IMG/VR virus record: IMGVR_UViG_3300047392_000324
Coordinates: 1-23,213 of that record
Reading direction: 5' to 3' (one strand)
Length of the DNA stretch: 23,213 nucleotides
From: a virus
Position numbers and translations under genes: made by a program. Numbering within the stretch: position 1 is the stretch's first letter; every line of letters begins with the position of its first letter. Shown one piece after another: positions 1 to 7,929 of the stretch. The notes beneath the pieces are model-generated. The model searched no databases, had not been told where the DNA came from, and worked only from the letters and a program-made list of their open reading frames with translations.

Positions 1-1460
1 ACTTTTTTAGCTACTTTAGTTGCTGACATAATGTCATCATATTTCATAGCGTCAGCTGGATTTGTAGAAAAATCGCTACCAGTATACCAAGTGTTACCAC
101 TTAAAACATGCCAGTGTTTACCTTCAGTAACTACTGACTCGTCCATATTTTCTTTGATTAGACCTGCTTTAATTAATGCAGTAGCAATATCAGCGAATTT
201 AGCAGATTTATCTAAACCTAATGCAGAAGTAATTTCTTTACCATATTTATAGTTTAAGTCGTTTGGTGTCATTTTACCGCCATCATCTCCTTTTGCATTT
301 GCATAGTTTACAAGATACTTTTTGTACATATCATTTAAATTATCAAATTGTTTTCTTTGCCAATCTACAATTGGTAAATCTCTAAGTACATGTCTAGATT
401 CGTCCATTGATTCTTTAGCATCATCATATATTGATTTTAACCAAGCTTCAAATTGTCCTGGTTCTCCAGCTTTAGATAAATCATGGTGTGTCTTTGTAAA
501 TTCTTTTACAAATGATTTAAAATCTTTTGCTTCTTGAGCCATGATATGAATATCACTTATAGCACCTTCATTAATTTCAACTGATTCCATTTTAGCATCA
601 GAAATAACTTTTGCAATAACTTCTAATAGGTCTTCAGTTTTCTTTCTAACAGGGATTAAATCCATGTCAACTAGTTTATTAAGAACTTTGTGAGCAATGA
701 TTCTACCACCTTTGATAGAAACTACTCCTTCGGTAAGAACAACTCCTAATTTAGAATCAGCTTGACTTAAATTACGATCTAATGTAGAAACTGCAGATAG
801 GGCTTTACCTAATGCGGAAGTCCATTTATCATCAGTTGATTTTCTCATCAAACCAGAGATTTTACTTCTAAGTGCCTCTAATTCAGGACCAAGTTCATCA
901 AATACATTAACTTCTCCTTCAGTAACTTGTAATGACTCAGCAGCCATACCATATTTATCAGTAAAGTCATCGATATCAAAACCATAATGGTCAACTAGAT
1001 CCATAATTTCTTCTGGAAAATCCATTTCGTCATTTCTCATTGATTTTCTAAGACCAGTTACTTTATCATAATTAGTATAAACAAAATCAGCTAAGTCATA
1101 ACAAGAAGGCTTATCACCAATCATTTTAGTTAATTTGTCTAGAGGTAAAGCTTTTGCTTCAATAACGATTGATTCATCAATTTTCTTAGCTGCTAATTTA
1201 GCATCCTTCTTAGAAACGTTATCTAAGTAAGAACCATCTCCCCACCAAGCAACTACTGCTTCAGTATCTGCGGTTGAATGGAAACCAGCTCCATCTTTAT
1301 AAATTGCAATTTCTTTACATTTACCTGATGCAATCTTTTCCTTGGTAAATGACATAGCATCCTTCTCAGATTTAAACTTCTTAGCTGCTCTTACTCCATC
1401 AGAGTAATGTACTTCAAAACCTTCTGAAACAAATGATTCAAATAATTGAACTTTTTTCAT
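1..1460 (-). CDS. Partial capsid-targeted protein with repeated prohead-protease-like sites
   Basis: An open frame begins with ATG at 1460 and runs off the left edge without a stop, giving at least 486 residues. The first 13 residues, MKKVQLFESFVSE, match the MKxxKLFExF(I/V)xE module shared by five proteins at 10190-12198. That module resembles the T4 capsid-targeting sequence of internal head proteins (MKTYQEFIAE), which the gp21 protease cuts after Glu. Further sites of the form hydrophobic-x-Glu before Gly or Ala occur near residues 101 (VIE), 181 (VTE), 244 (LTE), 298 (INE) and 446 (VTE). This suggests processing into several pieces in the prohead. The rest is Lys/Asp/Glu-rich and I recognise no enzyme fold. 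A virion-internal or scaffold-associated protein is likely by inference. A GATAAATA box lies about 30 nt upstream. Confidence 0.85.
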   Translation of the reverse strand, partial: MKKVQLFESFVSEGFEVHYSDGVRAAKKFKSEKDAMSFTKEKIASGKCKEIAIYKDGAGFHSTADTEAVVAWWGDGSYLDNVSKKDAKLAAKKIDESIVIEAKALPLDKLTKMIGDKPSCYDLADFVYTNYDKVTGLRKSMRNDEMDFPEEIMDLVDHYGFDIDDFTDKYGMAAESLQVTEGEVNVFDELGPELEALRSKISGLMRKSTDDKWTSALGKALSAVSTLDRNLSQADSKLGVVLTEGVVSIKGGRIIAHKVLNKLVDMDLIPVRKKTEDLLEVIAKVISDAKMESVEINEGAISDIHIMAQEAKDFKSFVKEFTKTHHDLSKAGEPGQFEAWLKSIYDDAKESMDESRHVLRDLPIVDWQRKQFDNLNDMYKKYLVNYANAKGDDGGKMTPNDLNYKYGKEITSALGLDKSAKFADIATALIKAGLIKENMDESVVTEGKHWHVLSGNTWYTGSDFSTNPADAMKYDDIMSATKVAKK

Positions 1461-1492
1461 TATATTAATATGTGTTTAATTTATTCTATTTA

Positions 1493-1792
1493 TCAAAAAT
1501 TCTGATCAAAATCTTCAAGATCACCACGGATTAACTGTTCTAATTGTTGTTTAATCTCGTGTACTCTCCATTCATAATCAAAAACCTCATCAGCATTACA
1601 TTTGCCGCCTTTATGTGCTTTCTTAATTGCAGACAACTCTTTTTTAGCACGTTGTAATTCTTTTTCTAATGCTTCCTGAATCATGTGATTCTGACTAACT
1701 TGTGGAAGTTGAACTGTTTTAGTCGGTTTAAATTTAGTAACTTGAATTCCAAAATCACTAAAAAGGTACTGTGCCATTTCAAATTGTGTCAT
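1493..1792 (-). CDS. Small coiled-coil protein of unknown function
   Basis: The 99-residue frame starts MTQFEMAQYLFSDFGIQV. From about residue 40 to 90 it is rich in Glu, Lys, Gln and Leu with heptad-like spacing, so a coiled coil is likely. No catalytic motif or membrane segment is visible. It lies 32 nt upstream of the capsid-targeted partial gene and in the same direction, so the two may be co-transcribed. An AATAAATA stretch upstream resembles the T4 late promoter box. I do not recognise the family. Confidence 0.7.
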   Translation of the reverse strand: MTQFEMAQYLFSDFGIQVTKFKPTKTVQLPQVSQNHMIQEALEKELQRAKKELSAIKKAHKGGKCNADEVFDYEWRVHEIKQQLEQLIRGDLEDFDQNF

Positions 1793-1839
1793 GATATTAA
1801 ATTTTATTTGACTCGCGTCAGCTAGATGTTATATTTATT

Positions 1840-3921
1840 CTAATACACAATTGCTTTTAAACAGTTTATAATATCTTGAGTAGTTATCTTTTCACCTTTC
1901 ACTAGATTACAACCCTGGTTGAATAGGTTACTTGCAGCATGCTCTTCATGTATTACAACAACTGGTTTACTTAATACCCATCCTAACCACGCAACTTCAT
2001 TCGGTACGCTAATTAGGTTATCACACCACTGCAGTGCATTATATACTCCTTTCAATCCACCTCGAATTGGTTCAACTCCAGTCAATCCTAACTCTGCTCC
2101 TCCAACTAGATAAACTTTCCAACCTTCTCTAACCAGATAGTCAACAACCTCCTGCCAACCTAGATCCCAAGCACCTCGATACTTCCATTCCTTCCCTCCA
2201 TCAGGTGCAATGATAACATATTTGTCTGGATGGGGTCTAGCCATTGGACGTAAACTTAAGAAAGGACGTTTCTCTTTCACCACAACACCCAATTGGTTTC
2301 CTACCATCTGACCTAGGTACTCTCCCTCCAAGCCTCTATGCTCTTCCAGTATAATAGTCATATCAACGTCTGGGTACCAATGGGTCTCATCGGGAATAGG
2401 ATGGAGGTTATATTTTCTCTTGTAGAATTGCCAGTTAATCTGATTAGCAAATGGGGTTTTTATCCAACACCTATTAGGTTTATGCGCCTCAATCCACTGA
2501 CAAACCCCTTCCAGTCCACTGAGAACCGTTTCAAACATTGTAGCATTCCAAATAATTGCAGCGTCCTTGCCCTCCGTTTCAGGCTTCCAGGTATCGGAAG
2601 ATCCATCCGTGAATTGAGCATAGACTCTAACGTCATCTGACCAGCCCATTGTGTGTTTCATTTGTTCCATTGGAGCAAGTGAATATGAATGTTGTTCTAC
2701 ATCGCTGACAACCACCGTAACCTGAATCTCGGATGTACCGAGATTAGTAATACGAGGACCGGTCAGCCATTCAACAGTCCATTGATTGGGGGACTGCTCT
2801 ACTGCGATTCTATTGGTATCTAAACATAATACTTCGGTATATAGGTTATCTACTTGCTGCTGGAATCTTACGCCATCCTGACCTTTTAGAATACCAGGTC
2901 TCTTACATCCACATGTTAATCGTTCAAGGAGAATTTCAAAATCCTGATCTAGGTTTCCAGTCAACTCTGTGAATGTTCCATCATACGTGCCTCGGTAAGC
3001 TCGAAGAGGAAATCCGAGAATTCGTGTGCCATTTGCAAGGGCAAGTTTAAATGCTATAGGGTCAATGTCTTGGATGGACGTGTGCAGCATCACTTCAGCA
3101 ACTCGAAGCCACTTCCATGTGTCTACTTGCTCTCCCCAGATGGTGACGTTCTCCGGGAGACGGGCAACCAGCGGTCTCCAATAGTCCTCAAATTCCGGAT
3201 CCAAGGGTCCAACCAGGTGAAATTGGTAATTGGTATGTCCCTTGCGTAGGAATTCTTGGGCCAAGGTGACTAGGTATTGTTGCCCTCCGGAAGGGCAGAT
3301 GGGCCCTAGATTGACGATATGTTTAATTTCTTCGCCTGACATTTTAAAATCTCCTAAAATCTCCTGACGACTCATAGAATCTGAAATCTCTAATGCATCA
3401 ATAGGAAATTGAATTAATTCCTTCGGCGCTTTCATCTGAGAAAATTGATTGTCGAATTGATCGAAGCCAATTAGAGAGTAGGCATCTGGTTCCCACTGTT
3501 TTGCGCAAGTTGGTTCAAACGTCGAATCATGTGAAGATTCCACTATCCTCCAAGGTCTTTGATTACTATAAATCCAATCTTGAATATCAGATGGGAATTC
3601 ATCAAAATTCTCAGGCGACTCTTCGAAATGAATAATATCTGGTCCAATTTGTTGAAGTACTAAACGTATATTCCAACGATTTTCTACGTAAGTATCTGGG
3701 AGTTCATTCCTGTCACCAAGACTGGTAAACTGATTGATACCACATTCTGTAATTAGTTGATTCCTAAGTGATTGGAATTCATCAGACCATTTAGTCCATT
3801 CAATTACATGAATATCATATTTGTCTATTTTCTTTAACTCTTGAATTCGTCTTAATAGGAATTCAGGTGCATCACCTAATCCTAGGTGCTCAATGATAAA
3901 AGCTAATTTAATCTTTCCCAT
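1840..3921 (-). CDS. Two-domain glycosyltransferase (GT4-like N-terminus, heptosyltransferase-like C-terminus)
   Basis: The 693-residue protein appears to transfer sugars to a protein, glycan or modified base; the acceptor is unknown. The N-terminal half looks like a GT4 (GT-B fold) enzyme: a start with hydrophobic strands and a GxGD loop, then a central stretch with LGPICPSGGQQYL, FHLVGPLDP and a later region resembling the donor-binding half. The C-terminal 170 residues resemble GT9/heptosyltransferase proteins of the autotransporter type (the family TIGR04414 as I recall it): IIAPDGGKEWKYRG, YLVREGWKVYLVGG, a CDNLISVPNEVAWLGW stretch and KPVVVIHEE. The gene overlaps the preceding gene by 14 nt. 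Its base composition is visibly richer in G and C than its neighbours, which suggests recent acquisition. Confidence is high for glycosyltransferase and low for substrate. Confidence 0.85.
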   Translation of the reverse strand: MGKIKLAFIIEHLGLGDAPEFLLRRIQELKKIDKYDIHVIEWTKWSDEFQSLRNQLITECGINQFTSLGDRNELPDTYVENRWNIRLVLQQIGPDIIHFEESPENFDEFPSDIQDWIYSNQRPWRIVESSHDSTFEPTCAKQWEPDAYSLIGFDQFDNQFSQMKAPKELIQFPIDALEISDSMSRQEILGDFKMSGEEIKHIVNLGPICPSGGQQYLVTLAQEFLRKGHTNYQFHLVGPLDPEFEDYWRPLVARLPENVTIWGEQVDTWKWLRVAEVMLHTSIQDIDPIAFKLALANGTRILGFPLRAYRGTYDGTFTELTGNLDQDFEILLERLTCGCKRPGILKGQDGVRFQQQVDNLYTEVLCLDTNRIAVEQSPNQWTVEWLTGPRITNLGTSEIQVTVVVSDVEQHSYSLAPMEQMKHTMGWSDDVRVYAQFTDGSSDTWKPETEGKDAAIIWNATMFETVLSGLEGVCQWIEAHKPNRCWIKTPFANQINWQFYKRKYNLHPIPDETHWYPDVDMTIILEEHRGLEGEYLGQMVGNQLGVVVKEKRPFLSLRPMARPHPDKYVIIAPDGGKEWKYRGAWDLGWQEVVDYLVREGWKVYLVGGAELGLTGVEPIRGGLKGVYNALQWCDNLISVPNEVAWLGWVLSKPVVVIHEEHAASNLFNQGCNLVKGEKITTQDIINCLKAIVY

Positions 3922-4342
3922 TTGTTTCTAATATTTTCTTAATTTCGTCTTTAGTTTCTTGAATCAACCGGTAAACTGATGTCGCCTTGATTGTATTAAA
4001 ACGAAATTTGTGTATATGATTATTATATTGTCCTTTTACGGAAAGTTCACAAAATACTGTGTAACTTGGTCTCTTTTTTAAGAGCATAGAAAAATGCTTA
4101 ACATTCCATGCTTGGTCTTTTGCTTCTCCAATAAATGCGTAATCAACGTTAACATATGCGGTTAAACTTAAATGGTCATCATTTAGTTCTAAAAAATCAT
4201 ATCTTCTCTTAACACCATTTGTAACTAAATACATTTCATAAGCAACAAAAGCACTGTTGTCTAGACAGTGCTTAAGTGTGTTTGATTCTAATTTTGTAGA
4301 AATGTATGGTGATGGAAGATTGAGTGGTATCTCAATTAACAT
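3908..4342 (-). CDS. Hypothetical protein, 144 residues
   Basis: The frame begins MLIEIPLNLPSPYISTKL and contains alternating hydrophobic and polar strands, so a mostly beta fold is possible. No motif that I recognise is present. It overlaps the start of the glycosyltransferase by 14 nt and follows the stop of the upstream gene by 2 nt, so it belongs to a tightly packed operon. The function is unknown. Confidence 0.75.
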   Translation of the reverse strand: MLIEIPLNLPSPYISTKLESNTLKHCLDNSAFVAYEMYLVTNGVKRRYDFLELNDDHLSLTAYVNVDYAFIGEAKDQAWNVKHFSMLLKKRPSYTVFCELSVKGQYNNHIHKFRFNTIKATSVYRLIQETKDEIKKILETNGKD

Positions 4343-4344
4343 AA

Positions 4345-5079
4345 TTATCTAATTTTATATCCCCAACTATCATACTTAGGTTTTTCCTCTTGATTAGGAG
4401 TTTCCTTAGTACTTTCAATAATATCTAATAAATCTGGATTCTCATCTGATTTTTTTATACTTATAGCAACTTCTTGAAATTCTTCAACTGAAGGCTCTTC
4501 ATCAATAAAATCTTCTAGCGAAGCCTTTTCCCACATATCAATTTCTTCTTTTAAGTCGTCATAAGATTCAACAACATTTCTCATTGATTCAACTCTTTCC
4601 TCTAAAGAGTCTTCAACTTGACTGATTTCATCTGATGTAGTTTCAACTTTAGATGGTTTAATATAATCTACTAATGATTTAATAAATCCTAATGCAACAA
4701 GAGGTAGAATAGCACCTGAAACAAACGCTAAGATTCTTTTCTGGTAAATTGGATCCTCTTCTATTAGATTAAATAATTGGGACCAAGTTGAATAATCCGT
4801 AATATTTTTAAATGCGTAGTACATATTACCCTGCATTTGCATTAAAGTAATAGTAATGAATAGAGCCCATACTAGAGTCTTATTCATTTTATCCATTATA
4901 ATAAGAGATGCTAGAGAAGCAGCGGCTCCTAGTTCAAATGCAACTGCCAATGTAACAGCAAGCCAATATGGATTTGACAATTCAAAAAAGTCAATTACGT
5001 GGATGGTTGATATAATACTCACCATCAAGTATAATGATACAAATGTACCAATTATAAATTTATGTGTTAGGTTCTTCAT
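4345..5079 (-). CDS. Four-helix membrane protein with acidic tail
   Basis: Starting at the ATG at 5079 (MKNLTHKFIIGTF), the protein has 244 residues. An upstream ATG at 5118 would add 13 basic residues and overlap the preceding gene more deeply, so I prefer the inner start. Four hydrophobic segments are visible in the first 140 residues, beginning FIIGTFVSLYLMVSII, YWLAVTLAVAFELGA, LVWALFITITLMQ and ILAFVSGAILPLVALGF. The remaining 100 residues are strongly acidic and probably cytoplasmic, with coiled-coil character. An inner-membrane location is inferred. I do not recognise the family and see no holin-specific signature. Confidence 0.75.
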   Translation of the reverse strand: MKNLTHKFIIGTFVSLYLMVSIISTIHVIDFFELSNPYWLAVTLAVAFELGAAASLASLIIMDKMNKTLVWALFITITLMQMQGNMYYAFKNITDYSTWSQLFNLIEEDPIYQKRILAFVSGAILPLVALGFIKSLVDYIKPSKVETTSDEISQVEDSLEERVESMRNVVESYDDLKEEIDMWEKASLEDFIDEEPSVEEFQEVAISIKKSDENPDLLDIIESTKETPNQEEKPKYDSWGYKIR

Positions 5080-5263
5080 CTTCTTTGTTTTCCTTGTTTT
5101 TGTAAGGTACCCATTCATTTATTATTTCAGCACGGCCTTCGCAACCACAGTCTTCATATCCTGCAAGTTTTGCAATTGTGTCTGCTATTTTAGCAACACC
5201 AATCTTTTTATTAAAGTTTAAGATAGTATCTCCTAATCCTCTTTCGTGCTTTTCAATTGGCAT
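5060..5263 (-). CDS. Small protein with a CxC motif
   Basis: The 67-residue frame reads MPIEKHERGLGDTILNF at its start and has a central stretch GYEDCGCEGRAEIIN followed by a Trp-Val-Pro-Tyr sequence. The DCGC..R....N...PY pattern is one I associate with small conserved phage proteins of Bacteroidetes phages, but I cannot name a family. The tail is acidic. It is 1 nt downstream of the coiled-coil membrane protein gene and overlaps the start of the next gene, consistent with one operon. Confidence 0.7.
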   Translation of the reverse strand: MPIEKHERGLGDTILNFNKKIGVAKIADTIAKLAGYEDCGCEGRAEIINEWVPYKNKENKEDEEPNT

Positions 5264-5264
5264 A

Positions 5265-5537
5265 TTATTTAGTCAATATTTCAATTTGTTTATCAATCTC
5301 AGACTGACGTTGTACATCCATCATTTTACGATCAGTTGCCTGAATCATTCTCTTTTCAGATTTTAGACCTTCGATTTCTAAGTCTTTCTTAGTTGCTAAA
5401 GAATCTAAAACTGTGATTTGTTTCTTAACTTTGGTTACCTCAGAATTCACACTACATGATTTCATATAGGTTAATATTACCAAAACGATAATAATTTTAA
5501 TACCATGTTTCTCTAAAAATAAATTAAATTTGTTCAT
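5265..5537 (-). CDS. Single-pass membrane protein with coiled coil
   Basis: The 90-residue protein has a short N-terminus, a hydrophobic segment IKIIIVLVILTYM (about residues 13-25), a Cys at about 28, and then a charged helical stretch rich in Lys, Glu and Gln to the end. The architecture of one membrane anchor plus a coiled coil occurs in phage spanin-like and other accessory proteins, but the sequence does not decide between them. No signal peptidase II lipobox is clear. The gene is packed 1 nt upstream of the CxC protein gene. Confidence 0.7.
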   Translation of the reverse strand: MNKFNLFLEKHGIKIIIVLVILTYMKSCSVNSEVTKVKKQITVLDSLATKKDLEIEGLKSEKRMIQATDRKMMDVQRQSEIDKQIEILTK

Positions 5538-5567
5538 AATTTTCTGTTTTATTAGGTTTTATATATT

Positions 5568-6308
5568 TTAGTTTAATTGTTTGAATTCAGCGAGTCTCTT
5601 TTGAAAGATTCCAAAGTAATGTTTTAAGTCCTTTTCAGTCAATGTAAATCTCTGTGGACATGTATCTATTTCATTAGCAATCCAAATTTCTGCGCCGATT
5701 GGTCGAATTCCAGTTCGTTCCCAGAAGGCAACAAAATAAGCCGATGCTTGGACATAATAATCTTGAATCCAATCATCCTTCTTAGGTTTTCTGCTATTCT
5801 TATAATCTATAATGATAACTCGATCGTCAATCAATCTTGAAACATTATCAACTGTACCAGCGTATCCTCCACCTTTTTCTGACCATAAAAACTTTTCAGC
5901 TGCTAGGACTTCTTTAATTTTGTCAAAGAATTGGTCGTGATTGTTCCAGAATTTCATAAAGAATTTAAATCCTTCTTCAATAAATTCAGTATCAAATTGT
6001 TTGATTTCTCGGTCTTTGTGTAGTAGTTTCTTTAATTCACCGAGTCGTTCTTCCTTAGTACCAGGAATCTGTTTGTATAATTCAATAAGTCTATGCATTA
6101 CTGTCCCACGATTCATAGACAGTGTTGAGATTCTATTTGCTTCCTCTTCTCCAATTCGGGCTTTCCAAGCATCTAAACCAGACTTATCGCTAGTTCCTCC
6201 AAGAACTGTTGTAACTGAGGGAAAGACTCCTAGGATCTCTTTCCCTCGACTTACTTGATAGTATCTGTTACCATTTTTCTCTACTCTTTTAATTCTTTCA
6301 GTAGCCAT
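5568..6308 (-). CDS. PD-(D/E)XK nuclease family protein (Cas4/RecB-like)
   Basis: The 246-residue protein carries the ordered motifs of the RecB/Cas4 branch of PD-(D/E)XK nucleases: a GTVMHRLIE segment with His72, an Asp at 154 in GGYAGTVDNV, the IIDYKNS motif with Asp168 and Lys170, and a QASAYF motif with Gln187. These would bind a metal ion and cut DNA. No four-Cys iron-sulfur cluster is visible, unlike many Cas4 proteins. The gene shares one base with the next upstream frame. A role in phage recombination or DNA end processing is inferred from the fold only. Confidence 0.85.
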   Translation of the reverse strand: MATERIKRVEKNGNRYYQVSRGKEILGVFPSVTTVLGGTSDKSGLDAWKARIGEEEANRISTLSMNRGTVMHRLIELYKQIPGTKEERLGELKKLLHKDREIKQFDTEFIEEGFKFFMKFWNNHDQFFDKIKEVLAAEKFLWSEKGGGYAGTVDNVSRLIDDRVIIIDYKNSRKPKKDDWIQDYYVQASAYFVAFWERTGIRPIGAEIWIANEIDTCPQRFTLTEKDLKHYFGIFQKRLAEFKQLN

Positions 6309-6751
6309 TAAAATGGTAGTTTATGCCATGGTATAAATTTAATTGCTGCCCATATTGATGTTGCATATGCTCCAGTTGCTAAGATTGCAGTAATTACAGC
6401 ACCTGGATCGACATAGTCGGTTTCAGGATAGAGAATAACTAAATACGAATCAGTTCCTTCAACTCGTCTAATATCTGGGAACATAACATCTGATAAACCA
6501 TATTTCACCAAGATTTGACTAATAGGATTTAATGATTGGATAACAATCGATTGCTGTAGTAATTCAGGTTGATTAAGTTCATCACCTTCTAGATTAATTA
6601 CAGCATAAACACGGCCAATCCAGTCAACTCGTAGACCTTGTTCATATAATTCAGGCTCAATAGCTTTTACTGCTCTGTAGCACTTAATAAGTAACCATGC
6701 TTCTTTTACAAAAAAGAACCAGTACTTTATAACATTAATTGGATTCAACAT
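6308..6751 (-). CDS. Hypothetical protein with a C-terminal membrane segment
   Basis: The 147-residue protein starts MLNPINVIKYWFFF with a hydrophobic first 25 residues, has a soluble middle, and ends with a second hydrophobic stretch, VITAILATGAYATSIWAA, before a short basic tail. Membrane association is likely. It overlaps the stop of the thioredoxin gene by 17 nt, so it sits in the same operon. I do not recognise the family. Confidence 0.7.
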   Translation of the reverse strand: MLNPINVIKYWFFFVKEAWLLIKCYRAVKAIEPELYEQGLRVDWIGRVYAVINLEGDELNQPELLQQSIVIQSLNPISQILVKYGLSDVMFPDIRRVEGTDSYLVILYPETDYVDPGAVITAILATGAYATSIWAAIKFIPWHKLPF

Positions 6752-7028
6752 ATTCTTCTAGTTTGTTTGTTAGATTTTGAACCGTTTGGACACCATTGAT
6801 TCGACCTACAACCTCACCATTTTTAACAATAACAATTGTTGGAATATTTCTAATTCCATATTTAGAGGCTTCTTCAAAATCAGTGTCAACATCCAAACGA
6901 TGAACTTTGACTCTATTTATATTAGCTTCTTCAAATTTGTTTAAAGCTGGTTCTAGGGCCTTACAAGGACCGCACCAATCTGCACCAAATTTGATAAAAT
7001 GTATTCCTTCAGTTAATTGTTCTGTCAT
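6735..7028 (-). CDS. Thioredoxin
   Basis: The active site WCGPC is intact (Cys19 and Cys22 counted from the chosen start) and is followed by the conserved Lys and the downstream cis-proline context IRNIPTIVIVKNGE. The length of 97 residues fits a minimal thioredoxin. I place the start at 7028 (MTEQLTEGIHFIKF) because that ATG overlaps the TGA of the upstream gene in an ATGA arrangement; the frame is open further upstream but that part would be basic and non-homologous. In phages, thioredoxin can serve as a reductant for ribonucleotide reductase or as a polymerase factor; neither partner is in this window. Confidence 0.93.
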   Translation of the reverse strand: MTEQLTEGIHFIKFGADWCGPCKALEPALNKFEEANINRVKVHRLDVDTDFEEASKYGIRNIPTIVIVKNGEVVGRINGVQTVQNLTNKLEEYVESN

Positions 7029-7354
7029 GCTATTTCTACTTTTATTTTTTTCTTTGTCTCGAACCAACCATTCTCCTGTTGCTCTTCTACTATTTTACCA
7101 GATTCAAATGTACCATTGTATGAATGATCTGCTGAATCGTAGTAAACTTTCATTGGTCCTTGAACTACTAAATGAACTGGATGTTCATAATATGCATCGC
7201 TATTTTTAATCTTTCCAGCATTTTCTGCTAAATATTCTAAAAAAGCTTTCTCTGTTTTTCCTTTAAATTCTGGAAAGTCGGCAGTATCTAATTCTACCGG
7301 TAATGTAGTTGCTTTAATAACTCGTTCTTGAGTTCTTCTAACTATAATTTTCAT
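7025..7354 (-). CDS. Hypothetical protein, 109 residues
   Basis: The frame starts MKIIVRRTQERVIKATTLPV and has a mixed charged composition with one central hydrophobic strand, HLVVQGPMKVYY. No motif is recognised. It overlaps both its neighbours by ATGA (7351-7354 upstream and 7025-7028 downstream), which suggests translational coupling with the zinc-ribbon membrane protein and thioredoxin. Confidence 0.75.
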   Translation of the reverse strand: MKIIVRRTQERVIKATTLPVELDTADFPEFKGKTEKAFLEYLAENAGKIKNSDAYYEHPVHLVVQGPMKVYYDSADHSYNGTFESGKIVEEQQENGWFETKKKIKVEIA

Positions 7355-7611
7355 AATTTATTAATAATTGACGCTAAAGTGATAAAGCATGTTGCCATAA
7401 TAATAGCAATTATGGACCACGCTACTACCTTTTCAGAAAGTTCAACTTGATCCTTTCTTTTACCCTGTTGATATTTCATTGATTCAAATCGTTCAATATC
7501 AGATCGAGCTTTGTCTTTACAATCTTGAGAGCTACAAGTGTAAATCTCTCCGAAATCAGGTTCAACAGACAACCTAGTTGTAGCCTGCTCGTTGCAGTTA
7601 AAACATTCCAT
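7351..7611 (-). CDS. Zinc-ribbon-like protein with C-terminal membrane anchor
   Basis: The 86-residue protein opens with MECFNCNEQATTRL, a CxxC pair, and has a second Cys pair in YTCSSQDCKDKA, spaced like a treble-clef or zinc-ribbon site. The last 25 residues are hydrophobic (VVAWSIIAIIMATCFITLA) and end in Lys-Leu, indicating a tail anchor. Function is unknown. It overlaps the next gene by 4 nt. Confidence 0.75.
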   Translation of the reverse strand: MECFNCNEQATTRLSVEPDFGEIYTCSSQDCKDKARSDIERFESMKYQQGKRKDQVELSEKVVAWSIIAIIMATCFITLASIINKL

Positions 7612-7615
7612 GTGT

Positions 7616-7658
7616 TAAAAATTTAGAGAATCTTATACAATTTATATATAAGATTCTC
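7616..7658 (-). terminator. Rho-independent terminator
   Basis: A perfect 12-bp inverted repeat (7626-7637 and 7647-7658, arms beginning GAGAATCTTATA) has a 9-nt loop. On the minus strand it is followed by a T run at 7617-7621. It lies 11 nt after the stop of the 63-residue gene and before the zinc-ribbon gene. The A/T-rich stem is almost symmetrical and could act in both directions. Confidence 0.7.
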
Positions 7659-7669
7659 AAATTGTTTAA

Positions 7670-7861
7670 TTATTTAACACCGTTCGCTGAAAGCTTCTGT
7701 TTAGTTACATGTGATTTTAATTTTTCGGACCATTCTGCGAACTTTTCAGTTGCGTTGTTTGGGTTCGCTTGAACACATTTAAAAGTTTGTCCATCCTTAC
7801 GAAGTAAGATTAAATCGCCAGATAATTCGATCTGATAGCCTAAGTCAAAATTGTTTACCAT
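7670..7861 (-). CDS. Small hypothetical protein behind a shared promoter motif
   Basis: The 63-residue protein (MVNNFDLGYQIELSGDLI at the start) is soluble and has no recognised motif. It forms its own unit: the 16-bp promoter-like motif at 7891-7906 lies 29 nt upstream and a strong terminator follows directly. A strongly expressed small early protein is a reasonable inference from that arrangement. Confidence 0.7.
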   Translation of the reverse strand: MVNNFDLGYQIELSGDLILLRKDGQTFKCVQANPNNATEKFAEWSEKLKSHVTKQKLSANGVK

Positions 7862-7890
7862 GATATTTGTTTTTGTTTGTTTATTAATGA

Positions 7891-7906
7891 TATGTAAATA
7901 TAAACA
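7891..7906 (-). promoter_or_regulatory. Promoter-like motif copy 1
   Basis: The minus strand reads TGTTTATATTTACATA. The identical 16-mer occurs at 10107-10122 and 20033-20048, each time 29-39 nt upstream of a start codon and near the end of an upstream unit. The TATATTTAC core resembles the Bacteroidetes -7 box (TAnnTTTG). No clear -33 TTG element is fixed among the three copies. Confidence 0.65.
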
Positions 7907-7929
7907 AAAGTTTTCAAATAAAAAAACTT

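Noticed and set aside
1919-2640. Plus-strand frames opposite the glycosyltransferase
   Set aside because: They are antisense shadows of a clear minus-strand gene and have no recognisable protein features.
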